From JBKHBQ01 sp046542305 (GTDB lineage: Bacteria; Bacteroidota; Bacteroidia; Bacteroidales; 4484-276): a stretch of DNA of 22,358 bases. Below the pieces are notes generated by a model. It was not told the DNA's origin. It ran no database searches and saw only the letters and a program-made list of their open reading frames with translations. A program made the position numbers and the translations under genes. Below, in pieces: positions 7,614 to 14,094 of this stretch. Location: positions 1-22,358 of the forward strand of contig JBKHBQ010000032.1 in the NCBI GenBank assembly GCA_046542305.1. Reading direction: 5' to 3'. How positions within the stretch are numbered: position 1 is the stretch's first letter; each line of letters starts with the position of its first letter.

Positions 7614-7621
7614 CAAAGATA
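7614..7621 (-). promoter_or_regulatory. Putative -7 box for the yicC-gmk-cyclase operon
   Basis: On the minus strand this reads TATCTTTG, an exact TAnnTTTG match, 17-24 bp upstream of the yicC ATG. It would give a very short leader. The -33 element is not evident. Confidence 0.45.
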
Positions 7622-7679
7622 ACCAACACCACGTAACCGTGCTTTTTTTCTGATTTTTTTATTCTATCGATTATTTCAT

Positions 7680-7687
7680 TACTTTTG
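7680..7687 (+). promoter_or_regulatory. Putative -7 box for the PAS-domain gene
   Basis: TACTTTTG matches TAnnTTTG in the 225-bp divergent gap between yicC and the PAS gene. The ATG is 135 bp further on, so the leader would be long; no conserved structure was recognised in it. Confidence 0.35.
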
Positions 7688-7822
7688 AATTTGGAACCGG
7701 TAACCAAAAGGAATAGGAATTCTGAAAAATGCCGTTCAATCAATTTTAAAATCAACCATTTCGAAAACTTATTTAAAAGTGTAATCGACTAATCAACTGG
7801 ATATTAACTTACAGGACTAAAA

Positions 7823-9097
7823 ATGCTTTTCTTAATTATTCTGCTTATCATTATAAGCCTTGGTCTTGGTGTATTTACACTCTATGTACACCGAAATAAA
7901 AAAAAGGATCTGGCATTGCTCCAAAATCAACGTAAGATGCTCGAAGAAGCACTTGCCGAGATCAGCGAAAAAGAAAACAGCTTACGTGCTGTTTTCCAGC
8001 ATTCCAACGCAGGAATTTTCATCTGCACAGCGGAGGATTATAAGCTGACTTTTGCCAACGATATTTTCATCGACATGCTTCAGGTGCCGCAGCATTCATA
8101 TCACCACGTGAGCATTTTGTCGTACATTGGTGAAAAGAACAAAGAAGATGTTGTGAAACAACTGAAAAAGATGGTCGAAGGGCAGGCCGGCGAATTACGG
8201 ATGGATGTGCTGATTGACGGTGATGACGATTTTCAGAGCTGGGTGGACCTGTCCATTTCGCCGGTGCTCGAAAAAAACAATGTAAGACTGCTCATCGGCA
8301 TTGCCGTGGATAACACCAATAAAAAGATTTTTAAAGGAAAACTCGATGCCACTGAAAAACGGTTTCGTCACCTGGTGGATAACCTCGATGATGTAGTGGG
8401 GCTGATAGATCGCGACGGAAAGATATTGTACTACAACGAAGCAGGATTGCGCTACCACAAAGCCACTGCCAAAGATATTTACGGAAAATATTTTCATGAT
8501 TATTATTCGCCCGAAGATGCTGAAAAGATCATGGAGATCAAGGAAACCGCCTTTGTAACAAAGAAAGTTTCACGCGGGGTGGTGAGGTTTAAGCTCTATG
8601 GCGAAGAATACGTGGTGGATCTTACGGCTATACCTCATTTCGAGAAGGATGGCAGTGTGAAAAGAATTCAAACGATTGGAAAAAACATTACTGCCCAGAC
8701 CAAAATGATGAACGAACTGAGCAAGGCTCAACAGGGCCTGGAGTTGATCATGAGGTCCATTCCGGATATTGTATATTCAAGCATCTATGATGTTCGCGAC
8801 AAGCACCTTTTCTTCGAATATCTTTCTCCCAAGGTGGAAGAAATTACCGGCTATCCTGCCGATGTGTTTCTTTCCCAACCACACCGTTACCACCAACTCA
8901 TCGTTCCTGAAGATATCACGGACCTTAAAAATCCACTGGAAATTCTTCAGTCCGGAGGATACTACCGTTGTACTGTCAGAATTAAACACAAGTCAGGTAA
9001 TATTGTAGAGGTTTCCGACAATTTGGAGGTGCACAAAATCGACGACAGATACCTCCGCGTTACCGGATCGCTCAGGACCGGTTTTAGGTCTGCCTAA
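7823..9097 (+). CDS. Membrane-anchored triple-PAS sensor protein lacking an output domain
   Basis: A 424-residue protein. Residues 1-20 form one hydrophobic membrane anchor, followed by a basic patch (HRNKKK) and a coiled-coil linker to about residue 55. Three PAS-type domains follow: about 56-165 (FQHSNAGIFICTAEDYKLTF), about 180-295 (LVDNLDDVVGLIDRDGKILY) and about 305-420 (MRSIPDIVYSSIYDVRDK, then YLSPKVEEITGYPADVF). The protein stops at the end of the third PAS fold. There is no HisKA, HATPase, GGDEF, cyclase, HTH or receiver domain, and the next 124 bp hold none either. It may signal by protein contact or be a remnant of a PAS histidine kinase. The LytTR regulator downstream is a possible partner. 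The ligand is unknown. Confidence 0.85.
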   Translation: MLFLIILLIIISLGLGVFTLYVHRNKKKDLALLQNQRKMLEEALAEISEKENSLRAVFQHSNAGIFICTAEDYKLTFANDIFIDMLQVPQHSYHHVSILSYIGEKNKEDVVKQLKKMVEGQAGELRMDVLIDGDDDFQSWVDLSISPVLEKNNVRLLIGIAVDNTNKKIFKGKLDATEKRFRHLVDNLDDVVGLIDRDGKILYYNEAGLRYHKATAKDIYGKYFHDYYSPEDAEKIMEIKETAFVTKKVSRGVVRFKLYGEEYVVDLTAIPHFEKDGSVKRIQTIGKNITAQTKMMNELSKAQQGLELIMRSIPDIVYSSIYDVRDKHLFFEYLSPKVEEITGYPADVFLSQPHRYHQLIVPEDITDLKNPLEILQSGGYYRCTVRIKHKSGNIVEVSDNLEVHKIDDRYLRVTGSLRTGFRSA

Positions 9098-9099
9098 AA

Positions 9100-9128
9100 A
9101 AACGTATTTTCGACAAACCCATACGTTT
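9100..9128. repeat. 8-bp inverted repeat after the PAS gene
   Basis: AAACGTAT (9100-9107) and ATACGTTT (9121-9128) are perfect complements across a 13-nt spacer, directly after the PAS stop codon. There is no T tract on the + side, so it is a weak terminator candidate; it could also be an operator for the LytTR gene that starts 94 bp later. Confidence 0.3.
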
Positions 9129-9221
9129 ATTCGATCAGAATATAGTTTCGTCCTTATTTATTGCATTTTTATATTATCTTTACCGCGAAAAAAAACGTGT
9201 GAAAATAATACTCCTGATCTT

Positions 9222-9971
9222 ATGCGTGCGATAATTATAGAGGATGAATTAAATGCCAGGGATCATCTGAAGAGCCTATTACAGACCTATTGCCCAGAAG
9301 TAGAGATCGTTGGTGAAGCACACGATGTGTCGTCGGCTTACGAAATCATTCAAAATGTTGAACCGGATTTAATTTACCTCGATATCAGAATGCCTGATGG
9401 TACAGGATTCGATTTGCTGAACCGCTTCAGGGAAATAAATTTTAATGTAATATTTACCACGGCATATGCTGAGCATGCCATAGATGCCTTTAAATTCAGT
9501 GCGGTGCATTATCTGCTTAAGCCCATCGATCCGCCCGATTTGATGGAAGCTACAGGTAAAGCCAGGCAAGAGGTGAGAATGAAAAATCTCCAGGATAAAA
9601 TCGAAGCGTTGTTCGAAAATCTGAATACAGGAAAAAAACCCGAAAAAAAAATCGTCCTTACCACCAATTCCAGTATTTATGTGGTGAATTCCGGGGATAT
9701 CATCATGTGCCAGAGCGACCGCAATTATACCCTTTTCCACCTGACTGACGGCAGGGAGATTCTTGTAGCCAAAACCATTAAGGATTTTGATGATATACTT
9801 TCCGGTCTTGGATTTTTCAGGGCGCACCGGCAATACCTGGTTAACCTTGATTATATCCAGGCTCTCGAAAAAGGCGGCGGCGGAACCATCCGCATGAAAG
9901 GCGGCCTGGGTGTTCCCGTTTCTGTTAGGAAAAAAGAACAACTCATCGAAATTCTTTCGAGCATGGCATAA
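9222..9971 (+). CDS. LytTR-family response regulator (LytR/AlgR type)
   Basis: A 249-residue two-domain regulator. The receiver (1-~120) has acidic residues E7/D8, phosphoacceptor D54 (LIYLDIRMPDGTGFD), T80 and K100 (LLKPID), so it looks competent for phosphorylation. The C-terminal LytTR DNA-binding domain (~140-245) shows SSIYVVNSGDIIMCQSDRNY and the family's FFRAHRQYLVNLDYI motif. Such regulators usually pair with LytS-type or 7TM histidine kinases, but none is adjacent. The upstream PAS protein lacks kinase domains. A near-consensus -7 box, TATCTTTA (9175-9182), precedes it. The target operator is unknown. Confidence 0.95.
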   Translation: MRAIIIEDELNARDHLKSLLQTYCPEVEIVGEAHDVSSAYEIIQNVEPDLIYLDIRMPDGTGFDLLNRFREINFNVIFTTAYAEHAIDAFKFSAVHYLLKPIDPPDLMEATGKARQEVRMKNLQDKIEALFENLNTGKKPEKKIVLTTNSSIYVVNSGDIIMCQSDRNYTLFHLTDGREILVAKTIKDFDDILSGLGFFRAHRQYLVNLDYIQALEKGGGGTIRMKGGLGVPVSVRKKEQLIEILSSMA

Positions 9972-9997
9972 AAAAAAAGACCGGGTTTGCCGGTCTT
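9970..9997 (-). terminator. Intrinsic terminator of the CAU tRNA gene
   Basis: AAGACCGG (9977-9984) pairs with CCGGTCTT (9990-9997) around a GTTTG loop. On the minus strand the hairpin is followed by a run of nine T, so it would end transcription of the tRNA 6 nt after its 3' end. The A tract overlaps the LytTR stop codon, and on the + strand the hairpin lacks a T tract. Confidence 0.8.
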
Positions 9998-10002
9998 GCC
10001 TG

Positions 10003-10076
10003 TGGGCCCACCTGGACTTGAACCAGGGACCTACTGATTATGAGTCAGTTGCTCTAACCAACTGAGCTATAGGCCC
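10003..10076 (-). tRNA. tRNA with CAU anticodon (elongator Met or Ile2)
   Basis: A full 74-nt cloverleaf on the minus strand: acceptor GGGCCTA/TGGGCCC, D-arm GCTCAGTTGGTTAGAGC, anticodon stem ACTGA/TCAGT with loop CTCATAA (anticodon CAT), T-arm CCTGG TTCAAGT CCAGG, and discriminator A. CCA is not encoded. It is not an initiator, because the acceptor starts with a paired G-C. The C4-G69 and C5-G68 pairs resemble those that TilS uses to pick tRNA-Ile2 for lysidine modification in E. coli, so it could read AUA rather than AUG. Sequence alone does not settle it. Confidence 0.95.
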
Positions 10077-10112
10077 AAAAATTTTCAGAAAAAGCTTTCC
10101 AAAAACGGATTG

Positions 10113-10141
10113 CAAAATTAATGATTTCGATTAATTGTCAA
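10113..10141 (-). promoter_or_regulatory. Promoter of the CAU tRNA gene
   Basis: On the minus strand a TTG (10141-10139) is followed after 18 bp by TAATTTTG (10120-10113), an exact TAnnTTTG -7 box, 37 bp before the mature tRNA 5' end. This is one of the better complete Bacteroidota-type promoters in the window. Confidence 0.6.
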
Positions 10142-10189
10142 CCAAAAAAAATGGAAAAATCAGGAGAATAACGGAAAGGAAGAACGTTT

Positions 10190-10831
10190 ATGAACCAACC
10201 GCAACATATAAGAAATCTGGTGCTTGATTTTGGGGGCGTTATTTACACGATCTCTCACAAGAGGCATAAGGATGCATTTGCCGCGCTAGGAATAGAAAAT
10301 TTCGGGCAACTTTATTCGCAGGCCAGCCAGAGCCCGCTTTTTGCTGACCTGGAATGCGGGCGAATAGGAGAGGAGGATTTCCACCAGGGACTCCTGGATG
10401 TTCTTGGACGGGAATTCGATAAAGAAAAAATTGATGCAGCCTGGAACAGCATCCTCGTGGGTTTCGAAGATGAGCGTATCGAGCTGCTCGGGCAGCTCAG
10501 GCAAAAGTACAGGTTATACCTCCTCAGCAATACCAATGTGATCCACTACCGGATTTACACCCAGGAATTCCTTAACCGGTACGGATACGATTTCAATAAG
10601 CTTTTTCATCAAACCTACTGGTCGTTTAAAATCGGAATGCGAAAACCGGATGCGGAGATCTATCGTCATGTGATGGAGGAAAATGGTCTCGTTGCAGCCG
10701 AAACGCTATTTATCGACGATACCAAAATAAATGTAACAAGTTCGGTACAGGCGGGAATGCCTGCTCTCTGGCTCCCACCTGGCCTGGAGCTGAAGGAATT
10801 TTTCGATGAAAGCCTTGGGTTGAAGTTATAG
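10190..10831 (+). CDS. HAD-superfamily hydrolase (subfamily IA, YihX-like)
   Basis: A 213-residue soluble phosphatase candidate. HAD motifs in order: LDFGGVIYT with nucleophile D13, LLSNTN (S113), the motif III lysine in MRKPDAEIY (K152), and FIDDTKIN (D176, D177). The second aspartate of the classic DxD is glycine, as is usual in the YihX-like branch, which includes sugar-phosphate phosphatases, so this is not a defect by itself. A helical cap lies between residues ~20 and 95. The substrate is unknown. It runs convergently into the HPt gene, overlapping by 6 bp. It is separated from the tRNA promoter by a short gap and shows no obvious promoter box of its own. Confidence 0.9.
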   Translation: MNQPQHIRNLVLDFGGVIYTISHKRHKDAFAALGIENFGQLYSQASQSPLFADLECGRIGEEDFHQGLLDVLGREFDKEKIDAAWNSILVGFEDERIELLGQLRQKYRLYLLSNTNVIHYRIYTQEFLNRYGYDFNKLFHQTYWSFKIGMRKPDAEIYRHVMEENGLVAAETLFIDDTKINVTSSVQAGMPALWLPPGLELKEFFDESLGLKL

Positions 10832-11185
10832 TGCATGGTCTTTTCTGATCTGCACAAACACCTTTTCGAGGGTGATGTTGATTTCCTTTACCACAGCGCC
10901 AATATTGCCTTTGAATGTATAAATCTTTTCCGGTTTATCTAATTTTCTAATCACGTCATGCAGCGAGGCAATGCCGAGCGTGTCGAGCGATGCCTTCATT
11001 TTGTGGGCGCTTTTAGCCATTTTTTCCACATCGGTTGCAGTATAGGCCTTATTCAGCTCATTGAGCGATTCGGGGGTGATATCCAGAAATATCTTCAGCA
11101 GCTTTTTTACTTCTTTCTTATCACCAATCATTTCGTTTAGCAAACTCAGATCGTATAGCTTGGGTTGTTCAGTTGCTCCTGCCAT
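10826..11185 (-). CDS. HPt (histidine phosphotransfer) domain protein
   Basis: A 119-residue all-helical protein. The phosphoacceptor H61 sits in SAHKMKASLDTLG, which matches the HPt signature (AHxLKGxxxxxG type). It relays phosphate between a hybrid kinase receiver and a downstream response regulator. It starts 5 bp after the stop of the sigma-54 response regulator, so the two are almost certainly cotranscribed and probably work in one phosphorelay. No hybrid kinase is in the window. Its 3' end overlaps the convergent HAD gene by 6 bp. Confidence 0.9.
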   Translation of the reverse strand: MAGATEQPKLYDLSLLNEMIGDKKEVKKLLKIFLDITPESLNELNKAYTATDVEKMAKSAHKMKASLDTLGIASLHDVIRKLDKPEKIYTFKGNIGAVVKEINITLEKVFVQIRKDHAL

Positions 11186-11190
11186 AGTAT

Positions 11191-12537
11191 TTATAGTTCT
11201 TTGTTTTTAAGCATCCGGTAAATGGTGGATTTTCCGATGCTCAGTTTTTTGGCTACCTTCACAATGTTGTTATCGTATTTGTCGAGATAATAGGAAATAA
11301 TTTTGCGGGTATATCCCTGCAGGGTATCTTCCTGGTCGAGCAGGAAATCGGAGGAACGGTCGGTTGAGCTGAAAGAGATGTCGGTATCGTCGATCACCTC
11401 CCCGTTCGACATCACGGCGGCAAGTTCGATGATGGCTTTCAGCTCGCGAACGTTGCCCGGAAAATGATAACTCAGCAGCTTGTCCTGAGCCGCGTGCGAA
11501 AGGGTTTTGCGTGGCAGGCCGTTTTCCTCGCTGAATTCATCTACAAAATATTTGGCCAGCAGCAGAATATCGTTGCCGCGGTCCTTGAGCGGCGGCAGGA
11601 AAATGGGAAGGCCCAGCAGCCTGTAATACAGGTCCTGCCTGAAATTACCCTTCTGCACCTCCTCGGCGAGGTTGCGGTTTGTGGCCACCAGAAGGCGTGC
11701 ATGTACTTTCACGAGGCTGTGCCCCCCGATCCGGGTCAGTTCTTTTTCCTGAAGTACGCGCAGCAGTTTGGCCTGCATGTTCAGATCCATCTCGCCGATC
11801 TCGTCCAGGAATATGGTGCCCCGGCCCGCTTCTTCAAACTTTCCGATCTTTCGCGTGTTGGCGCCGGTAAATGCACCCTTTTCGTAGCCAAACATTTCGC
11901 TCTCGATCAAATCCTTGGGAATGGCCGAAACGTTGATGGCTACAAAAGGAAATTTTGCCCGCGGTGAATTATAATGAATGGCCTTGGCCACCAAATCCTT
12001 GCCCGTTCCGGTTTCGCCGGTGATCGATACGGTGATGTTGGTTTGAATGGCCTTTTCGATCAGGGTGAAGATTTTCTTGATCTCAGGGCTGTTTCCCTTG
12101 ATGATGTTTCCAAAGACATATTTCTTGCCGATTTCTTCCTTGAGGACGTCGATTTCTTTTTCTAGTTCAATCTTTTCGCGGATGTTCTTTAGTGCATTCC
12201 AGATGCGGTCCTTGGTTTCATCGTCCTTTACGAAATAATCGTATGCACCTTCTTTCAGCAGGTTCACGGCCGTTGAAACATCTTCCTGCCCCGAGACGAT
12301 GATCACCGGAATTTCAGGATTATATTCCTTTACCTTTTTCAATACTTCCAGCCCCGACATATCCGGCAGCGAATAGTCCAATGATAACACCGACGGGTTT
12401 TTGTAGAGGTTGTTCAGGCAGTCCTTGCCTGTTTCAAATTTCTCCACAATGTAATCTGGATTCAGGCTGATGTGATATTTCAGCATTTCGCCGTAGAAGG
12501 GATCGTCTTCCACTACAAAGATCTTAAATGCACTCAT
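11191..12537 (-). CDS. Sigma-54-dependent response regulator (NtrC family)
   Basis: A 448-residue enhancer-binding activator of RpoN promoters. Receiver (1-~120): E10/D11, phosphoacceptor D54 (LSLDYSLPDMSG), S82 and K104. The residue after the lysine is aspartate (FVKDD) instead of the usual proline. AAA+ domain (~143-385): Walker A GETGTGKD (174-181), the sigma-54 contact loop GAFTGA (221-226), Walker B GTIFLDEIGE, and FRQDLYYRL with an arginine finger. Fis-type helix-turn-helix at the C-terminus (VAKKLSIGKSTIYRMLKNKEL region). It is fully equipped. The HPt gene follows 5 bp downstream. The target promoters are not evident: I found no convincing TGGCAC-N5-TTGC site upstream of the window's genes. 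Confidence 0.95.
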   Translation of the reverse strand: MSAFKIFVVEDDPFYGEMLKYHISLNPDYIVEKFETGKDCLNNLYKNPSVLSLDYSLPDMSGLEVLKKVKEYNPEIPVIIVSGQEDVSTAVNLLKEGAYDYFVKDDETKDRIWNALKNIREKIELEKEIDVLKEEIGKKYVFGNIIKGNSPEIKKIFTLIEKAIQTNITVSITGETGTGKDLVAKAIHYNSPRAKFPFVAINVSAIPKDLIESEMFGYEKGAFTGANTRKIGKFEEAGRGTIFLDEIGEMDLNMQAKLLRVLQEKELTRIGGHSLVKVHARLLVATNRNLAEEVQKGNFRQDLYYRLLGLPIFLPPLKDRGNDILLLAKYFVDEFSEENGLPRKTLSHAAQDKLLSYHFPGNVRELKAIIELAAVMSNGEVIDDTDISFSSTDRSSDFLLDQEDTLQGYTRKIISYYLDKYDNNIVKVAKKLSIGKSTIYRMLKNKEL

Positions 12538-12551
12538 AATTAAAATTTTTA

Positions 12552-12583
12552 CAAAATTAAGAAAAAATTAAATCAAATCTCAA
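12552..12583 (-). promoter_or_regulatory. Putative promoter of the sigma-54 regulator-HPt operon
   Basis: The minus strand carries TTG (12583-12581), a 21-bp spacer and TAATTTTG (12559-12552), matching the Bacteroidota -33/-7 pattern. Transcription would start only about 10 nt before the ATG at 12537. The -33 element falls inside the palindrome at 12578-12590, which could let a bound protein block it. Confidence 0.5.
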
Positions 12584-12590
12584 TTTGAGA
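12578..12590. repeat. 13-bp palindrome in the regulator/icd divergent gap
   Basis: TCTCAATTTGAGA is a perfect palindrome around a central T, within a very AT-rich stretch. It overlaps the inferred -33 element of the regulator promoter, so it is a candidate operator, possibly autoregulatory. The remainder of the 236-bp gap has an imperfectly placed 6-bp repeat (CCTCCA 12657-12662, TGGAGG 12691-12696) and the icd -7 box. Confidence 0.35.
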
Positions 12591-12721
12591 AAATATTTTT
12601 TATTTAAAATTAAATTATCAAAATTGGATTGAATTTTAGGATTGGGATTTTAAGGTCCTCCAATAGCAGTTAATTAATCTTAAAAGCTTGTGGAGGCTGT
12701 TAAAAATAATTTACACTTTTC

Positions 12722-12729
12722 TAAATTTG
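12722..12729 (+). promoter_or_regulatory. Putative -7 box for icd
   Basis: TAAATTTG is an exact TAnnTTTG match, 44 bp before the icd ATG. A weak TGTT lies 19 bp upstream in the -33 position. Confidence 0.5.
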
Positions 12730-12773
12730 CCGGGAAACATTAAAATATATAGATTTATTAAATGCAGTAAGAC

Positions 12774-14003
12774 ATGGAAAAAATCAAGGTAAAGAATCCC
12801 GTTGTTGAGCTTGATGGTGATGAAATGACCCGGGTGATCTGGAAAATGATCAAGGAGAAGCTGATCCTGCCCTACGTGGATGTGGATATTAAGTACTATG
12901 ATCTGGGCATGAAAAAGCGTGACGAAACGGGTGACCGGATTACGGTTGATGCTGCCAAAGCCATACAACAATATAATGTAGGAATAAAATGTGCCACCAT
13001 CACCCCGGACGAGAACCGTGTGGAAGAATTCGGGCTGAAGGAGATGTACCGCTCGCCTAACGGGACAATACGGAATATCCTCGGCGGCACGGTTTTTCGC
13101 GAGCCCATCATGATCAGCAATATTCCAAGGCTGGTACCCGGCTGGAAGGGACCCATCTGCATCGGGCGTCATGCTTTCGGCGACCAGTATCGCGCCACCG
13201 ATTTTCTGGTGAAGGGCAAAGGAAAACTCACCATTACCTTCGAACCCGAAAACGGCGGAGAAAAGCAGCAGTACAATGTTTATGATTTTGAAGGCGACGG
13301 CGTGGCGCTGGCCATGTACAACACCGACGAATCTATCCGCGGTTTTGCACATGCATGCTTTAACATGGCACTGCAGAAAAAATGGCCGCTTTACCTTTCC
13401 ACCAAGAATACCATCCTGAAAAAGTATGACGGAAGGTTTAAGGATATTTTTCAGGAAATTTTTGAGCAGGATTATCAGGAAAAGTTTTATGAAGCCGGCA
13501 TCACTTACGAGCACCGTCTGATCGACGACATGGTGGCTGCCGCCCTGAAATGGGACGGGAATTTTGTGTGGGCCTGCAAAAATTACGATGGCGATGTGCA
13601 GTCGGATACCGTGGCACAGGGTTTCGGTTCGCTGGGGCTGATGACATCGGTGCTGGTGACTCCCGACGGAAAAACCATGGAAGCCGAAGCTGCACACGGA
13701 ACGGTGACGCGCCATTTCAGGCTGCACCAGAAAGGCCTTCCCACCTCCACCAACCCCATCGCTTCCATCTTTGCCTGGACGCGCGGTTTGGCACACCGGG
13801 GAAGACTCGACGGAAACGACAAACTCGTGGATTTTGCCGCTACACTCGAAAAGGTTTGCATTGATACCGTGGAATCAGGAAAAATGACAAAAGATCTCGC
13901 CCTGATCATTCATGGCAAAGATTTAAAACCCGAACATTTCCTGAATACCGGTGAATTCCTTCACGAACTCGATCAGCGGCTGAAGGCGCGCTGGCTGAAA
14001 TAA
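12774..14003 (+). CDS. icd: NADP-dependent isocitrate dehydrogenase, eukaryotic-type homodimer
   Basis: Oxidatively decarboxylates isocitrate to 2-oxoglutarate with NADP in the TCA cycle. At 409 residues it follows the animal/mitochondrial IDH1/2 family rather than the E. coli Icd family. Motifs include DGDEMTRVIWKMIKEKLI, ITPDENRVEEF, SPNGTIRNILGGTVFRE, GRHAFGDQYRATDF with the isocitrate-binding R132 at the same number as human IDH1, LSTKNTILKKYDGRFKDIF with the catalytic lysine K211, and AHGTVTRHFRLHQKG, whose R313-H314 indicate NADP specificity. ATG 12774 gives the family N-terminus. Citrate synthase follows 91 bp downstream. Confidence 0.97.
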   Translation: MEKIKVKNPVVELDGDEMTRVIWKMIKEKLILPYVDVDIKYYDLGMKKRDETGDRITVDAAKAIQQYNVGIKCATITPDENRVEEFGLKEMYRSPNGTIRNILGGTVFREPIMISNIPRLVPGWKGPICIGRHAFGDQYRATDFLVKGKGKLTITFEPENGGEKQQYNVYDFEGDGVALAMYNTDESIRGFAHACFNMALQKKWPLYLSTKNTILKKYDGRFKDIFQEIFEQDYQEKFYEAGITYEHRLIDDMVAAALKWDGNFVWACKNYDGDVQSDTVAQGFGSLGLMTSVLVTPDGKTMEAEAAHGTVTRHFRLHQKGLPTSTNPIASIFAWTRGLAHRGRLDGNDKLVDFAATLEKVCIDTVESGKMTKDLALIIHGKDLKPEHFLNTGEFLHELDQRLKARWLK

Positions 14004-14056
14004 ATTTGTTAAAGGGCAAACAATTAGGGATTTCTGCTTGTTAAAAACTTGCCCTT
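14001..14056 (+). promoter_or_regulatory. Promoter-like box and inverted repeat between icd and citrate synthase
   Basis: TAAATTTG at 14001-14008 overlaps the icd stop codon and is an exact -7 match. Just after it, AAGGGCAA (14012-14019) and TTGCCCTT (14049-14056) form a perfect 8-bp inverted repeat with a 29-nt loop, ending 38 nt before the citrate synthase ATG. No T tract follows. It could be a transcript-stabilising hairpin or a control site that lets citrate synthase be expressed apart from icd. Confidence 0.4.
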
Positions 14057-14094
14057 ACAATCATAAAATCGAAAACGCAAAAAATTTTACAATA

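Noticed and set aside
9090..9221. Frameshift that would fuse the PAS protein to a downstream histidine kinase
   Set aside because: No kinase motifs (H-box, N-box, G-boxes) are found in any frame of the 124-bp gap, and the next gene is a complete LytTR regulator with its own start.
10151..10171. Six-codon mini-ORF (MEKSGE) before the HAD gene as a leader peptide
   Set aside because: No repeated regulatory codons and no terminator/antiterminator structure around it.
12711..13796. 361-residue minus-strand ORF opposite icd
   Set aside because: It is a long shadow of the icd reading frame, with no domain and no start context; icd itself is unmistakable.
14038..14094. 19-residue N-terminal extension of citrate synthase from a TTG
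   Set aside because: It runs through the intergenic inverted repeat and has no family support; MAGLKEKLYDKI at 14095 is a normal start.
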